NCBI GenBank assembly: GCA_028284385.1
Contig: JANQRT010000022.1
Span: 62,001 to 126,000, forward strand
Direction of reading: 5' to 3'
From: Opitutaceae bacterium
GTDB taxonomy: Bacteria > Verrucomicrobiota > Verrucomicrobiia > Opitutales > Opitutaceae
Length of the DNA: 64,000 bases
The position numbers and the translations under genes were made by a program. Under the pieces are notes generated by a model that had not been told where the DNA came from, made no database searches, and saw only the letters and a program-made list of their open reading frames with translations. Of this stretch, positions 18,241-28,243 are shown one piece after another; position 1 is the stretch's first letter; every line of letters begins with the position of its first letter.

Positions 18241-18629
18241 AGCTGAGTAGTAGGCGAGCCTGAGGTTGCAGGATCGTTACATTCAAAATGACAATCACCT
18301 CGAGGTAAAGATCGGAGAAAATCAAAAAATTGCTAATTAACGCCTTCTCTGAGGGGTCCTCAAGTCGAGCGCAGCGCGAAGGAAATAGGCATAAGTTTAA
18401 GATCTGTGAGGGCTGAGCCCTCATGCGCGAATGCGCCTCTCGCGACAGCTCCCGAAGTGCGTCGCTAGGGTAGGGATAGATGATCCACTCTCCTCCAAGT
18501 ATACTTTTCGAGCTTCTGAGCCGGAGGAGTCTCATATCGATCTAAACGATTTTCTAAGCGCCTTCATATGTATAGAATTCTTGGATGTAATTCTGAGTCG
18601 CTCTGAGACAATTAATTCAAAAAATCGAG
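18241..18629. other. Intergenic region at the left border of the polysaccharide locus
   Basis: 389 nt between divergent genes. It contains a perfect short hairpin GAGGGC-TGA-GCCCTC at 18408-18422, without a T-run. No convincing gene is seen; a 102-codon minus-strand frame running through it has no protein-like composition. Confidence 0.5.
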
Positions 18630-20027
18630 ATGTCATTAACCCCCGAAATGTCTTCGATGATCGGACGTCTTCTAATTCCCATCTTCTTCCTTAGCGTTTT
18701 CACGTTTAAATCTCACGCCGAAGACTACCAGCTCGTAAATCGGCAGGCTATTGATCGTGTATGGTCAGGCAATTACGTGAGATTCGCCTTCCTGACCGAA
18801 GGAAAGCACCAATACATTGCCTACTATGACGCAAACCGCCAAATGAGTATTGTCTACCGCCAAGGAACTAAGCGTCCTTGGAGACACTACAAAGTAGACA
18901 GCTGGTATGGTTGGGACAGCCACAACTATATCACCATGGAGCTGGATTCGGACGGGCACCTTCACCTCATGGGCAACATGCACGCAGATCGGCCAGAATA
19001 CTTTCGCACGCGCCACACTCATGACGTGCGTTCATTGGAACGAATAAGGATTCTGGAAAACGAAGAGCTGGAGCGCGTCTTTACCTATCCCCGCTTCCTC
19101 AAACGCGAAAACGGAGAACTGATCCTGAAATACCGTAGCGGCAGTAGCGGAAACGGCATAGAAGTCTATCTCGTCTACAATACATCTAGCAAAACGTGGA
19201 ACCGCCTCCATGACTCGCCTCTCATCGACGGACAAGGTCTCATGAACGCCTACGTCGACGGCCCAGTGCTTGGTCCCGATGGTCGCTTTCATATGGTTTG
19301 GATATGGCGGGATACCCCAGACGCTGGCACAAATCATGACATCAGCTATGCCCGTAGCAGTGACTTGATCAACTGGGAGGATTCTGCAGGCGTTCCGATT
19401 GCGCTCCCAATCACTTTCGAAAAAAGCGACATCGTAGATCCCGTCCCTTCGCGAGGAGGCGCCATCAACGGAAATAACAAGCTAAGCTTCGATTCGCAAC
19501 ACCGTCCCATCATAGCATTCCACAAATATGATGAAAACGGAAACACTCAGATCTTTGTCTCGAGACGTGAATCCGTGCAATGGGTTGCCCGCCAAGTCAC
19601 ACAATGGGATAACTTCCGTTGGGTTTTTGGTGGAACAGGATCCCTTTCATCTTTCGACGTGCGTATCCGTAAACCAATACAGCTTCCAGGCGGGAAGATT
19701 AAAATTCCAATCAAGAAACTCGATCAATGGCTCGACCTCGTTCTCGACGAGTCTTCCTTAAAGCTAAACGAAACGAGCAATACCCACGCTTACCCTCCCA
19801 TCATCTCTCAGGTCGCATCCTCAGACCAAGTGCTGCTCAACGCTCAGGAAACGAATGGACCAGAGCTCATCCTAAAAACGCTCTCGTCAAAGGCCTTTGG
19901 AGAAGCGGTTAACGAAGTCTATTATATCTCCTGGGAATCCCAAGCCCCTTTTCGAGGTCAAGCCCGCGACAAACTTCTCCCGCCAAGCACGCTTTACCTG
20001 CACCGTCTTAGGAAAAAAGCGGACTAG
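18630..20027 (+). CDS. BNR_4 beta-propeller protein, putative ulvan-lyase-like polysaccharide lyase (copy 1)
   Basis: 465 residues with a signal peptide (hydrophobic LLIPIFFLSVFTF, cut near SHA-ED; ATGs at 18630, 18648 and 18657 are all possible). The sequence matches the BNR_4 seven-bladed propeller family: VWSGNYVRFAFLT, WDSHNYITMELD, GNMHAD, FTYPRF, KYRSGSSGNG, VDPVPSRGGAINGNNK. H98 and H118 are 20 residues apart, and Y153 and R169 are 16 apart; from memory, this is the spacing of the catalytic His/His/Tyr/Arg set in the PL24/PL25 ulvan lyases, which have this fold. I therefore infer an exported lyase cutting at a uronate. It heads a plus-strand run with two sulfatases and kduI. A non-catalytic BNR_4 protein is the alternative. 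Confidence 0.75.
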   Translation: MSLTPEMSSMIGRLLIPIFFLSVFTFKSHAEDYQLVNRQAIDRVWSGNYVRFAFLTEGKHQYIAYYDANRQMSIVYRQGTKRPWRHYKVDSWYGWDSHNYITMELDSDGHLHLMGNMHADRPEYFRTRHTHDVRSLERIRILENEELERVFTYPRFLKRENGELILKYRSGSSGNGIEVYLVYNTSSKTWNRLHDSPLIDGQGLMNAYVDGPVLGPDGRFHMVWIWRDTPDAGTNHDISYARSSDLINWEDSAGVPIALPITFEKSDIVDPVPSRGGAINGNNKLSFDSQHRPIIAFHKYDENGNTQIFVSRRESVQWVARQVTQWDNFRWVFGGTGSLSSFDVRIRKPIQLPGGKIKIPIKKLDQWLDLVLDESSLKLNETSNTHAYPPIISQVASSDQVLLNAQETNGPELILKTLSSKAFGEAVNEVYYISWESQAPFRGQARDKLLPPSTLYLHRLRKKAD

Positions 20028-20052
20028 CCAGAAACCGTTTCATGTAACACCG

Positions 20053-21480
20053 ATGAATGCCAAAACTCTCCTGCCACGAAAAACGATTGGATGCTTAACC
20101 GCGTGGATTGCGTTCCTTATCAATGTATCCACAGAATCGTTGCATTCCAATCCCCCCAATATCATCTTCATCCTCACCGATGACCTCGGTTTTAATCAGA
20201 TCGGAGCTTACGGCGACACGCCCATAAAGACTCCCAACATCGATCGGCTTGCGAACGAAGGAGTGCGTTTCACCCACGCCTACGCAGGCAATACGGTCTG
20301 TTCCCCCTCTCGCGTATCCCTTTTTACAGGACGCGATGGGCGACTGATGAACAACAATTCCAACACGGTAAAGCTAAGTGCCTACGACCACACAATCGTC
20401 CACGTGCTCAAATACGGTGGGTACGACACTGCTCTCTTTGGAAAGTACTCTATTGGCCCCGAAATGGGTGTCACGGATCCTCTCGCCATGGGCTTCGACA
20501 CCTGGTACGGCATGTACACGATCCTTGAGGGGCACCGACAGTACCCACATTTTCTCTGGCGCGATGGGCGGAAAATCCGCATCGAAGAAAACGAAGGAGG
20601 CAAGCAAGGAGCCTACGCCCAGGAGCTTTTCACCAACGAGGCGATCGACTACATAAAACAAGAGCGTCGGAATCCATTCTTCGTTTTCCTCTCTTACTCG
20701 TCGCCGCATGCCGAACTCGCCGCTCCTCAAAAGTACGTCGATATGTACGAGGGAAAATTTGAAGAAATCCCATATATAGGCATGTCCACTGGCAAAGAAG
20801 TCGAAAAATATGGAGCTTACTATCCCGCGCCCGTTGCCAATCCAAACGCTACGCTTGCGGCGATGGTAACCGCCCTTGACGATTACGTTGGTCAAATCGT
20901 GCGCGTTCTTGAAGACAAGGGAATCGCTGAGAATACGATTATTTTCTTCTCTTCGGATAACGGTCCACATGACGAGGGAGGAGCAAGCCCAGACTATTTT
21001 AAAGCATCCGCTCCCTACAAGGGTATGAAGCGTGATCTCTACGATGGCGGTATCCACGTTCCCATGATCGTTCACTGGCCTGCCGGTATCAGCCAACCGC
21101 GTGTCGACGAAACCCCGTGGTCTTTCGCGGACGTTTTTCCAACCTTTGCCGATCTCGCTGGTGTGGATATCAATATCATCCCTCGCCTAAAAGTAAACGG
21201 AGTATCCATTATTCAACGACTTAGAGACAATCCTGAAGAGATGCCGGGGCGTATTCTCTACTGGGAATTCGGTAAGCAGGCTGGTGATCCAAACTCCGGC
21301 ATTATCGGCGAAGTTTTTCAAGCTGCGCGCCGCGGCAATTGGAAGGCGGTCCGCTATGGACTTGAAGCGCCAGTCGAGCTTTACGACATAATAGCTGATC
21401 CGCAGGAGAGCGAGGAGCTATCCAACTCGCATCCCGAGATTCACCAAGAATTCTTCGAGCTTTTCGAAGAGCACAAGTAG
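20053..21480 (+). CDS. Type I sulfatase, exported (canonical CSPSR site)
   Basis: 475 residues from ATG 20053; this start follows the lyase stop by 25 nt and gives a signal-like N-terminus (TIGCLTAWIAFLINVSTESL), whereas an upstream in-frame start would overlap the lyase gene. The formylglycine site is CSPSR with C83, preceded by NIIFILTDDLGFNQIGAYG and followed by FSSDNGPHDEGG (metal site) and YKGMKRDLYDGGIHVPMIVHWP. These are arylsulfatase A-like features. It should desulfate the polymer or oligomers made by the neighbouring lyase. Likely co-transcribed with the lyase and the next sulfatase. Confidence 0.92.
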   Translation: MNAKTLLPRKTIGCLTAWIAFLINVSTESLHSNPPNIIFILTDDLGFNQIGAYGDTPIKTPNIDRLANEGVRFTHAYAGNTVCSPSRVSLFTGRDGRLMNNNSNTVKLSAYDHTIVHVLKYGGYDTALFGKYSIGPEMGVTDPLAMGFDTWYGMYTILEGHRQYPHFLWRDGRKIRIEENEGGKQGAYAQELFTNEAIDYIKQERRNPFFVFLSYSSPHAELAAPQKYVDMYEGKFEEIPYIGMSTGKEVEKYGAYYPAPVANPNATLAAMVTALDDYVGQIVRVLEDKGIAENTIIFFSSDNGPHDEGGASPDYFKASAPYKGMKRDLYDGGIHVPMIVHWPAGISQPRVDETPWSFADVFPTFADLAGVDINIIPRLKVNGVSIIQRLRDNPEEMPGRILYWEFGKQAGDPNSGIIGEVFQAARRGNWKAVRYGLEAPVELYDIIADPQESEELSNSHPEIHQEFFELFEEHK

Positions 21481-21537
21481 CTAGCCTAGTCACTCGCTCT
21501 CATGAATTTCGACGCAAATTAAACTGATGCTCTCCCA

Positions 21538-23031
21538 ATGATCGTATTCGGAATAAGTAGTAGGAAACGGGATCTCCTTACCTGGCTAATTCGAACCAAA
21601 TCCTTTCCTCGCTCGGTTCTTGCCGGGTTGATTTGCCTGTCCGGTCTCACGGATGAAAGCTTCTCCAAGAACGAGCTCGGCAAACGCCCTAACGTGCTCT
21701 TCATCGCTGTCGACGATTTGCGCCCAGAACTCAAGGCCTACGGAGCCGAGCACATGGTCACTCCCAATCTTGATAAGCTAGCCAGTCAAGGCCTCCTCTT
21801 CCAAAGAGCTTATTGTTCCGTCGCGACTTGTGGCGCCTCGCGGGCCAGTTTATTCACAGGCGTACGGCCAACTCCTACTCGCTTCGTCACCGCCCAAGAG
21901 ACCTATGCCAACAAGGATGCGCCTTGGGCGGTCGCGATGAACACCCATTTCAAGAACCACGGCTACTATACGCTTTCCCTTGGTAAAATCTATCACCACA
22001 AAAACGACAACGCTTCGGGCTGGTCGGAAAAGCCTTGGGGTCCAAACGCTCCCAGATTTGCCCTCGAGGCCAACCGCGAGATCCAAAAGGCCAACCCGCG
22101 AGGTCCCGCTACCGAAGCAGCCGATGTGCCCGATGCGTTCTACCGAGATGGCGCCCTGGCTCTTGAGGCGATTAAACGATTGGAGCTACTCGCGAAGCGT
22201 CCCAATCAGCCATTCTTCATGGCGGTGGGTTTCTACAAACCACATCTGCCCTTCGTTGCTCCTCAGAAGTACTGGGACCTGTATCCCTTAGAAAACATAC
22301 GCTTGCCTGATAATTACCAGACTCCTGAAAACGCCCCCAAAGCAGCTCTGCACCAGTTCGGAGAACTCCGAAACTACGAGGACATGCCCGCCAAAGGTCC
22401 CATCAGCGAGGATCAAGCCCGTCATTTGATCCGCGGCTACTACGCCTGCGTCAGCTACATCGACGCCCAGGCGGGAAAAGTGCTGGACGCTCTCGAAACG
22501 CTTGGTTTGAGCGACAACACCATTGTCGTCGTTTGGGGCGATCACGGCTGGAACCTCGGGGACCATCTGCTCTGGTGCAAGCATTCCGTATTCGAATCTT
22601 CGCTACGAATACCGCTTATTATTCGGGCGCCAGGCATTGACGGTGGTCTGACGACCGTAGCCCTCGCCGATTCGGTGGACATCTATCCCACTCTTTGCGA
22701 ACTGACCGATCTTCCCATTCCCGATTCAGTCGAGGGAGTCAGCCTCGTTCCCGTTATCAAATTCCCCCAGCGTCCATGGGTCAGATCTTCATTCAGTCGC
22801 TTTCGGACTGGAGATTCCATACGGACTAATCGATATCGATATAGTGAATACCATAGCGAGGCAACTGGCGAATATCTCGGCCGCATGCTTTATGACCACC
22901 AAGTCGATCCGCTAGAAAACGTCAATCTCGCGGAACGCCCCCAGCTAGCGGAAACCGTTCGGAATCTCGCCGAACGCCTCAAAGTCATCCAATCGGCTAC
23001 CGATCCTCGCGACGGTGCTGGTTCGTATTGA
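21538..23031 (+). CDS. Iduronate-2-sulfatase-like sulfatase
   Basis: 497 residues. RPNVLFIAVDDLRPELKAYG, the site CGASR (C98), FFMAVGFYKPHLPFVAPQKYW, VVVWGDHGWNLGDHLLWCKHSVFE and the C-terminal YDHQVDPLENVNLA are the pattern of iduronate-2-sulfatase-like enzymes. The third residue of the site is Ala, within the C-x-P/A-x-R rule. The N-terminus is long and basic before the hydrophobic segment SVLAGLICLSGL, so the export signal is atypical and the true start may differ. Ulvan contains iduronate and sulfated rhamnose, which makes this enzyme relevant to the locus, but the positional specificity cannot be read from sequence. Confidence 0.9.
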   Translation: MIVFGISSRKRDLLTWLIRTKSFPRSVLAGLICLSGLTDESFSKNELGKRPNVLFIAVDDLRPELKAYGAEHMVTPNLDKLASQGLLFQRAYCSVATCGASRASLFTGVRPTPTRFVTAQETYANKDAPWAVAMNTHFKNHGYYTLSLGKIYHHKNDNASGWSEKPWGPNAPRFALEANREIQKANPRGPATEAADVPDAFYRDGALALEAIKRLELLAKRPNQPFFMAVGFYKPHLPFVAPQKYWDLYPLENIRLPDNYQTPENAPKAALHQFGELRNYEDMPAKGPISEDQARHLIRGYYACVSYIDAQAGKVLDALETLGLSDNTIVVVWGDHGWNLGDHLLWCKHSVFESSLRIPLIIRAPGIDGGLTTVALADSVDIYPTLCELTDLPIPDSVEGVSLVPVIKFPQRPWVRSSFSRFRTGDSIRTNRYRYSEYHSEATGEYLGRMLYDHQVDPLENVNLAERPQLAETVRNLAERLKVIQSATDPRDGAGSY

Positions 23032-23262
23032 ATAGATACAATAAAGCGAAGGCTCTGTAAATCTCATTTGTATGGGCCGCGATCTTGGAGGTTTTGGGAT
23101 AGGCTCTAGTGCCCTGTGGGCCGAGGTATTCCGTCACATCCGCTTTAAATCCGATCCCGTTTCGGATTGGGACGGCTCCATTTCATATGAATCGAAGGAT
23201 TTCGCCTCCGCCACAAGGCGTGAAGCTTTAACAAAACACGTGCCTGTTTAAATATAGCTGCC

Positions 23263-24117
23263 ATGTCCATATCTGAAAAAGTGAAATTGAATTACCGCTT
23301 CTCCGCGGGCTTGGAAACTTACGGAAAACTTTCAACGAACGAGTTGCGCGATTCATATTTGATCGATGGGCTTTTCGTTCCTGGAGCGGCGAACCTGCAG
23401 GCTACTGACTTGGACCGAGCGATTGCAGGCGGCATTGTGCCTCTCGTCGAACCCATATTGTTGGAAACCATTGAAGCTTTGCGCAGCGACTACTTCTTCG
23501 AGCGACGCGAAGGCGGTGTAGTCAACATCGGAGGGGCTGGAGAAATCACGGTCGACGGTAGGACGTATTTCATTCAGAAGGGGGAATGCCTTTACATCGG
23601 CCGAGGATCCAGGAAGGCGAGTTTCTCTTCTGCTGATGAGGAGAACCCTGCCTTATTCTACTTCCTAAGCTACCCCGCGCATACAGATTACCCGACGACC
23701 TTCGCGAAGAAAGAAGACGCCAATCGTTTGGACTTAGGCTCAAGCGAGACCTGCAACGAGCGTTCGATCTTCCAGTACATCCATGAGAACGGCATCAAGA
23801 GCTGTCAGCTCGTGATGGGTTACACTCAACTGAAGACAGGAAGCGCTTGGAACACAATGCCATGCCACACGCACCTCCGTCGCTCCGAGATCTATCTCTA
23901 CTTCGATTTAGATGATCAAAATCAAGTGGTCCACCTCATGGGGCACCCCCAGGAAACTCGCATGATTTGGGTGAAAAACCGCCAAGCCGTTCTCTCGCCA
24001 AACTGGTCGATCCACTCTGGCGCGGGCACATCCTCCTATTCCTTCATCTGGGCTATGGGAGGCGAAAACCAGAGCTTCGACGACATGGATGGTATCGCAA
24101 TTTCGGACCTCAAATAG
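23263..24117 (+). CDS. kduI: 5-dehydro-4-deoxy-D-glucuronate isomerase
   Basis: 284 residues, the normal KduI length, in the cupin-like fold. The enzyme converts 4-deoxy-5-keto-uronate (the open form of the unsaturated uronate released by lyases and GH88/GH105 enzymes) to 3-deoxy-D-glycero-2,5-hexodiulosonate. Zinc ligands are visible as H202, H204 and E209 in PCHTHLRRSEIYLYF and H251 in WSIHSGAGTSSY; HLMGHPQETR and FIWAMGGENQ are family signatures. Cytoplasmic, no signal. Its presence is the strongest indication that the locus feeds on uronate-containing polymers cut by beta-elimination. The next enzyme, KduD, is not in the window. Confidence 0.96.
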   Translation: MSISEKVKLNYRFSAGLETYGKLSTNELRDSYLIDGLFVPGAANLQATDLDRAIAGGIVPLVEPILLETIEALRSDYFFERREGGVVNIGGAGEITVDGRTYFIQKGECLYIGRGSRKASFSSADEENPALFYFLSYPAHTDYPTTFAKKEDANRLDLGSSETCNERSIFQYIHENGIKSCQLVMGYTQLKTGSAWNTMPCHTHLRRSEIYLYFDLDDQNQVVHLMGHPQETRMIWVKNRQAVLSPNWSIHSGAGTSSYSFIWAMGGENQSFDDMDGIAISDLK

Positions 24118-24401
24118 CTTAGAAGAACGAAATCTAAAGCCAGGTCGTACTAGACAGGTAGCCATTTTCACAATTGCAGTTTGGTGCCATCTTCGACCTG
24201 CGACTTTTATGACCAAATCCACGTCAAGGCATTTAATTCCGGTTCACCGATTTCCGTTTGCCGAAAAAAATTACATACAGTTGAAAAAAATAGACCCTTA
24301 ACCCCTTAGAAAGCACAACTTTTAATCAAGCCCCTGCGGCGGATTGCGTGGAAAACAACGCGGAAGCCCATTTTCCACTCTTTTAGAAATCAGGAATTTG
24401 T

Positions 24402-25559
24402 ATGATCGATAATAGCTGGACGGACGATGCATGGAAGGCATTGGTCAATAAGGTAGAAAAAACGAGCCTCGTCATTGGAGACCGATTTCCGTCGATGACG
24501 GACGACGATGGCAAGTACATCTACACTGAAGATCTGTGGCGTTGGGTTACCGGTTTCTGGCCCGGACTGCTCTGGCTTATCTACGAGGACACTGAGCGCA
24601 AGCCCTTCGCAGACATCGCCTTAAGCTGCGAGAAGCAGATGGATCAAGCCCTCAATGAGTATGTAAATCTCCACCACGATGTCGGCTTCATGTGGCTGCT
24701 TACTTCGGTGAAACGCTACAAGATAACGGGCGACATGGAGGCGCGCCGTCGAGGGCTTATCGCCGCAAGCCACCTGGCTAGCCGCTTCAATATCGTGGGC
24801 AACTATCTTTCGGCCTGGAACAAGAACGGCCTAAACGATTCCGACGCCAGAGGATTAAGTATTATTGATAGCATGATGAACCTGCCTCTACTGCATTGGG
24901 CGAGCGAAGAGATAGGCGATCCCCGATTTAGTCATATTGCGATCGCTCACACGGAAACTGTTATAAAGAACTTCATTCGAGAAGATGCATCCGTGAACCA
25001 CATGGTTGAGTTTGATCCTTTCACGGGGGAAAAGATCAAGGTGCAAAGCGGACAAGGCCATTCCAACACCTCGGCCTGGTCTCGAGGGACGTCTTGGGCT
25101 CTCCACGGTATGGCATTGGCCTATACCTTCACTCAAAACGACAGTTATCTCGAAGTCGCCCAAAAGGTGGCCGACTTCTTCATAGGAGAGTTGCCGGACG
25201 ACTCAGTCCCTCACTGGGACTTCAGAGTCCCGAGAAACAGCGATACACCGCGTGACACATCGGCTGGCGCTTGCGCGGCCTGCGGCCTTATTGAACTTGC
25301 CTCGCGCTCATGTGATGAGAATGGGGTTCGCTACATGGAAGCTGCTAATTCAATCATGAAGTCTCTTTACGAAATGTACGGCAACTGGGACAATGATAGC
25401 GACGGCATCATTCATGGCGGCACCTTCAACTGTCCCAAAGGTCTCGGCATAGACGTCTCTCTAATCTACGGAGACTACTACTACGTCGAAGCGCTATCGA
25501 GACTCAGAAACCTGGAAAAATCGAATCAGGAAAGCAAAACTATGGTAGGCTCCGCGTAA
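24402..25559 (+). CDS. GH88 unsaturated glucuronyl hydrolase
   Basis: 385 residues of (alpha/alpha)6 barrel type without signal peptide, so probably cytoplasmic. It hydrates the 4,5-unsaturated uronate at the non-reducing end of lyase products and releases it for KduI. Family signatures: DLWRWVTGFWPGLLWLIYE, HHDVGFMWL with catalytic Asp D93, LSIIDSMMNLPLL with D156, GHSNTSAWSRGTSWALHGMALAY and PRDTSAGACAACGL. The 63-residue distance between the two Asp agrees with the 61 in the Bacillus enzyme (D88/D149, from memory). GH88 is favoured over GH105 by HHDxGFM and the SxxSRGxxW-like block. It lies after kduI by 284 nt with no gene between. Confidence 0.93.
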   Translation: MIDNSWTDDAWKALVNKVEKTSLVIGDRFPSMTDDDGKYIYTEDLWRWVTGFWPGLLWLIYEDTERKPFADIALSCEKQMDQALNEYVNLHHDVGFMWLLTSVKRYKITGDMEARRRGLIAASHLASRFNIVGNYLSAWNKNGLNDSDARGLSIIDSMMNLPLLHWASEEIGDPRFSHIAIAHTETVIKNFIREDASVNHMVEFDPFTGEKIKVQSGQGHSNTSAWSRGTSWALHGMALAYTFTQNDSYLEVAQKVADFFIGELPDDSVPHWDFRVPRNSDTPRDTSAGACAACGLIELASRSCDENGVRYMEAANSIMKSLYEMYGNWDNDSDGIIHGGTFNCPKGLGIDVSLIYGDYYYVEALSRLRNLEKSNQESKTMVGSA

Positions 25560-25781
25560 GGGCTTTTTTCATACATACATTCGTTTGAATAAAGATCGGT
25601 TTGTCGGAAGTAGACTTTTCACCTAAAGAAACGGAACATGCTGGCGAAAGAAAAGTGTATTCGAAAGGATAGTACGCTTCAAGACAGCCTACACCAATAG
25701 ACTGTCGTTAGCGTGGTTCCAATACAGAGGTATCAAACAAAAAGATTAGACAGAATTGGCTCTAAATCTACAAATGAACCT

Positions 25782-26690
25782 ATGCTACAAGAGTCCGCTT
25801 CCCTCCATTCGGCAGAGCAAATGGCAAATCCTGTAGTCTGTAGAGCAGGGTATCTACAATTCTCCGGAAACGGAAATTTCACAAACCCATGCGTACAGAG
25901 CAGAGGCTTCTTTTGGTGTAAAAGCGGAAAAGGTAGCTTTGTCGTAAATGGCGCCGAGTATCCAATCGAAGCTCAGGACCTCTATCTCCTTCCCTGGAAT
26001 CGCAATATTCGTTATCAGCCGGACAAAGAGGATCCGATGTATACTGGACACGTCCATCTTGTTCCGAATTACCGCCAAGGCGCTAAGTGGATCCCCAATG
26101 TTCCCCATCGACGTAGCGATGTCGCCTTCGATTCCCCCGATAGGGCTGATGACCATTGGCCCGGGCTAGAGGGAGTTGTCCATTTCAAGATCAAAGCAGG
26201 AGACAACATCGCTCTCTTAATCGACTACATCATTCGTAGCTATTTACGCGGTAAAGGGTCCAATGAAGCCGAGGCCCGCCAGCTTGGCAGTCTGCTTGTC
26301 GGAGAGCTTATGCAGCTCAAAAGGGCAGATAAAGCTGACGTTCAAGACTACCCAGAGGAACTGTTACGCATGATCGCGCAGGTCGAGGCTCGCTACATGA
26401 GATCTATTACCGTATCTGAACTTGCTAGCATGATTGGCCGTAGCCGCTCTCAAGTGCTTAAACTCTTCCGTCATCATATGGGCGTATCCGCTAAACACTA
26501 CATAATCAATCGCCAGCTTGATGAAGCATGCGAACTCCTGCTTAGCACCACCCGTTCTATCGCGGAAGTCGGTCAGGCTGTGGGAATCTCGAATCCCTAC
26601 CACTTCTCAAAACTGTTTCGTAGGCATCTGAAAATATCGCCTACCGTTTTCCGCTCCAATCAAGGTCCCATCCACCTGGTCTCTGATTGA
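25782..26690 (+). CDS. AraC-family transcriptional regulator
   Basis: About 302 residues. An N-terminal cupin-like sensing domain (GYLQFSGNGNF, GKGSFVVNGAEYPIEAQDLYLLPWN) is followed by the C-terminal double helix-turn-helix: SITVSELASMIGRSRSQVLKLFRHHMGVSAKHYI and RSIAEVGQAVGISNPYHFSKLFRRHLKISPTVFR, the AraC signature. Such regulators usually activate sugar-use genes on binding a sugar. The start is uncertain: ATG 25782 is used; GTG 25713 and ATG 25821 are in frame. It lies 222 nt after the GH88 gene and is convergent with the GPH transporter, 22 nt apart. Confidence 0.88.
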   Translation: MLQESASLHSAEQMANPVVCRAGYLQFSGNGNFTNPCVQSRGFFWCKSGKGSFVVNGAEYPIEAQDLYLLPWNRNIRYQPDKEDPMYTGHVHLVPNYRQGAKWIPNVPHRRSDVAFDSPDRADDHWPGLEGVVHFKIKAGDNIALLIDYIIRSYLRGKGSNEAEARQLGSLLVGELMQLKRADKADVQDYPEELLRMIAQVEARYMRSITVSELASMIGRSRSQVLKLFRHHMGVSAKHYIINRQLDEACELLLSTTRSIAEVGQAVGISNPYHFSKLFRRHLKISPTVFRSNQGPIHLVSD

Positions 26691-26712
26691 TGAACGATTG
26701 CGATACCCTAAA

Positions 26713-28062
26713 CTAGTTAGTCCTCTCTTTTTCGTCTAAAAGTGTATCCAGATTGTAGAGGCGAAGCACGAGAGAAGCAGCAACGGCAAGCGCGACCGTC
26801 CCCATGCTGAAAACCCATCTCATCGTTTCAAACGTTCCAGGAGACTGATCGATCCCCGACTCGTGAACCCATCCCGAGGCCTTGAGAACGTATCCAGAAC
26901 CTACTGATGTAAGTGAGAGAGCTAGCTTGTTCACCCAAGCCAGGCTTGCCGCATACATGCCCTGTCGCGAAGCTCCATGCCGCCGCTCATCGTACGCCGC
27001 CACATCCGCCATGAGCGAGGGCGCTAGGACGATTACGGCAACTAATCCGGGTGCGAGAAAAAAATTCGGAATGATAACGAACCAGTCCGCATTGGGAACA
27101 TAGACGAATAGTTTCACGATTCCACCTACGATAATCGAAGCAGTGCAAAACTCGAAAGCGCGACGCTTTCCAACCCTCTTCGCAAATGCAGTCATCAAGG
27201 GAATGAAAACGATACCTACAAGATGAAAAGTCGTGCCGCCTATTCCTTTAAAGAATCCCATCTTCGCCTCGTCGCCGCCAAAAACGTTATAGACCATCAG
27301 GAAGAATCCCAGTGTATCCACTAGTAAAACACTCGAAAAGATTAGCACGGTGGCGATTGCTAAGACCACGAAGTTCCGATCCCGTAGTGTCAGTCCCCAA
27401 CTTTTGAAAAGCGGCACTCGATCTACAGTCTGACCTGGATACGCCTTTTCCTTGATGAACAAAGCCGGAAGCAAACCAGTGCCTACGATTATCAAACCAA
27501 CGACCGCCCCGACAACGCGAGCTCCCCAGATCGTTCCCGCGAATAGCGAAAGCGTCACCAGATAATACATCCATTGCACGCCCACACCCGAGAGCTTGTG
27601 AAAGAAAGAACGCCAGGCCATCCAGGCCGTTCGTTCATTCTTTGAGGATGCGCTCTCCATTCCAAGCGCTACATAGGGAACTGAGAAGCTCGTAGTCCCA
27701 ATCGTCGAAACTAGCAGGAAAGAAACCAGCCAATAAAACTGGAAGTCCTTTGCCGCCTCTTCTGGAGTCCACCAGAGACCTGCAACGCAAAGACCGCTAA
27801 AGATCGCCCCAAAGGCGATGAAGGGTCTGCGCCGCCCGAAACGCCCTTTCCAGTTGTCCGAGATAGAACCCATAAGCGGATCGGTGAAAGCGTCAACCAG
27901 GCGCGGGATCGCCATCGCCCAACCTACCAGTACGGGATCGACGCCAAGGGCGATCGCGAAAATGGGATTTACCAATTGGGCAACCGCGTTGACAGAAATA
28001 TTCTCCGCAAAGCCGCCAGGCCCATAGTACATCTTTAGCTTCGGTTCATCGCGATTTCGCAT
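26713..28062 (-). CDS. GPH-family (glycoside-pentoside-hexuronide) cation symporter
   Basis: 449 residues with about 12 membrane helices. GPH/MelB-type signatures are seen: KMYYGPGGFAENISVN, PRLVDAFTDPLMGSISDNWKGRFGRRRPFIAFGAIF and FSVPYVALGMESASSKNERTAWMAWRSFF. The family co-transports sugars, glucuronides and hexuronides with Na+ or H+. In this locus it is a good candidate for importing unsaturated uronate-containing oligosaccharides or hexuronates. It follows the DUF5060 hydrolase by 181 nt on the same strand, and that in turn follows a LacI gene. Confidence 0.9.
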   Translation of the reverse strand: MRNRDEPKLKMYYGPGGFAENISVNAVAQLVNPIFAIALGVDPVLVGWAMAIPRLVDAFTDPLMGSISDNWKGRFGRRRPFIAFGAIFSGLCVAGLWWTPEEAAKDFQFYWLVSFLLVSTIGTTSFSVPYVALGMESASSKNERTAWMAWRSFFHKLSGVGVQWMYYLVTLSLFAGTIWGARVVGAVVGLIIVGTGLLPALFIKEKAYPGQTVDRVPLFKSWGLTLRDRNFVVLAIATVLIFSSVLLVDTLGFFLMVYNVFGGDEAKMGFFKGIGGTTFHLVGIVFIPLMTAFAKRVGKRRAFEFCTASIIVGGIVKLFVYVPNADWFVIIPNFFLAPGLVAVIVLAPSLMADVAAYDERRHGASRQGMYAASLAWVNKLALSLTSVGSGYVLKASGWVHESGIDQSPGTFETMRWVFSMGTVALAVAASLVLRLYNLDTLLDEKERTN

Positions 28063-28243
28063 GAGTCATTCGGGAAACCCGATCTTCAATCCAGGCGTTC
28101 GGATCAAGGTAAACGTCAATTCGAGTAGTCATCGAGCAATTGCGTTGTATTCAAAATACGCTACAGGAATCAAAAGAAGCGTGGAAACAGCAGGTATTCT
28201 TGGCTTTTCTTACCTAAAGGGGAGTAAAGCTCCCAATTGTTAG